Below the pieces are notes generated by a model. The model saw nothing but the letters and a program-made list of their open reading frames with translations. It ran no database searches and had not been told where the DNA came from. From JBBRBB01 sp038206235 (GTDB lineage Bacteria; Bacteroidota; Bacteroidia; Chitinophagales; Chitinophagaceae), in contig JBBRBB010000004.1 in assembly GCA_038206235.1 (NCBI GenBank), forward strand, positions 124,001-188,000: a DNA stretch of 64,000 nucleotides. The letters are read 5' to 3'. Numbering within the stretch: position 1 is the first letter of the stretch; every line of letters starts with the position of its first letter. A program made the position numbers and the translations under genes. This document shows positions 63,696 through 64,000 of this stretch, piece after piece.

Positions 63696-64000
63696 ATGAA
63701 TTCTGTTGCAACTGAATTTGAAAGATTGGTATCAATAATGAATGAGCTGCGTGAAAAATGCCCCTGGGATAAAAAGCAAACCATACATACACTGCGCTCC
63801 ATGACTCTTGAAGAAGCTTATGAATTAGCTGATGCAATAATTGATGAAGACTGGCAGCACATAAAAGAAGAATTGGGCGACCTGCTGCTGCACATTATTT
63901 TTTATGCAAAAATTGCTGCAGAGCAGTCGCAGTTCACTTTGCAGCAAACCATTGAATCTATTTGCAATAAGCTTATTGTTCGTCATCCGCATGTTTATAG
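63696..64000 (+). CDS. mazG: MazG-type nucleotide pyrophosphohydrolase (partial, runs off the window)
   Basis: The start of a MazG protein, truncated by the window end after about 101 codons. KCPWDKKQTIHTLRSMTLEE (about residues 22-41), then AYELADAI and EELGDLLLHIIFYAKIA, shows the EELGD metal-binding signature. It hydrolyses (d)NTPs to monophosphates. The ATG is four bases after the DUF3667 stop, so the two are probably co-transcribed. Confidence 0.92.
   Translation, partial: MNSVATEFERLVSIMNELREKCPWDKKQTIHTLRSMTLEEAYELADAIIDEDWQHIKEELGDLLLHIIFYAKIAAEQSQFTLQQTIESICNKLIVRHPHVY

Overview
The window looks like a chromosomal piece from a Bacteroidota bacterium, most likely Chitinophagaceae or a close relative. 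Supporting signs are: promoters with the TAnnTTTG -7 box and almost no Shine-Dalgarno sequences; Bacteroidota-typical families (DUF4386, DUF3667, DUF6169, DUF6526, TIGR03118, CCDC81-type HU, GH3-like, gluconate dehydrogenase subunit 3 with GMC oxidoreductase); a type IX secretion sorting domain; lipoprotein and short signal peptides ending in AQ; moderate-to-low GC; and many short palindromic or tandem intergenic repeats. Family calls are from reading motifs, not from searches.

Layout. 0-11 kb: a Tat-exported flavoprotein pair, mutS, a NYN-domain protein, a giant 14-repeat beta-propeller protein and an exported amidohydrolase. 11.3-14.1 kb: a cassette-like array of small same-strand units (a frameshifted DUF4386 gene, a DUF6326-like membrane protein, a VapBC toxin-antitoxin pair) separated by related, attC-like spacers, with no integrase in view. 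14.4-21.1 kb: lipoproteins (C45-type acyltransferase, PNGase F-like, DUF1080, DUF1566), small unknown genes, a broken NTF2-like gene, and three copies of a palindromic repeat. 21.4-31.1 kb: a defence and mobile island with a cytosine methylase + GHKL ATPase + Vsr operon, a convergent HNH nuclease + cytosine methylase pair, a DUF6169 pair, a HEPN/MNT pair, and seven 5'-end fragments of a second vsr gene, all on the minus strand and scattered between unrelated genes. 31.1-41.8 kb: a minus-strand sugar cluster (GH13, GH31, SMP-30 lactonase, IlvD/Edd dehydratase, SDR) that reads as oxidative non-phosphorylative sugar breakdown, then a kinase-like gene and a divergent enolase with two changed catalytic positions. 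41.9-42.1 kb: a complete tRNA-Arg(CCT) lying inside the anticodon arm of a second, split tRNA-Arg. 42.1-49.2 kb: a VOC protein and a TPR / outer-membrane barrel / HU-like operon. 49.3-59.4 kb: mixed metabolism and envelope genes, including a type IX-secreted chaperone-domain protein interrupted by one stop codon. 59.6-61.6 kb: a third restriction-modification pair, bounded by the same attC-like boundary sequences as the array at 11-14 kb. 61.6-64 kb: an exported unknown, a DUF3667 membrane protein and the start of mazG.

The most unusual features are the tRNA-in-tRNA arrangement, the family of vsr 5' fragments that mostly begin at a start codon just behind a promoter box, and the integrase-less cassette boundaries shared by two distant loci.
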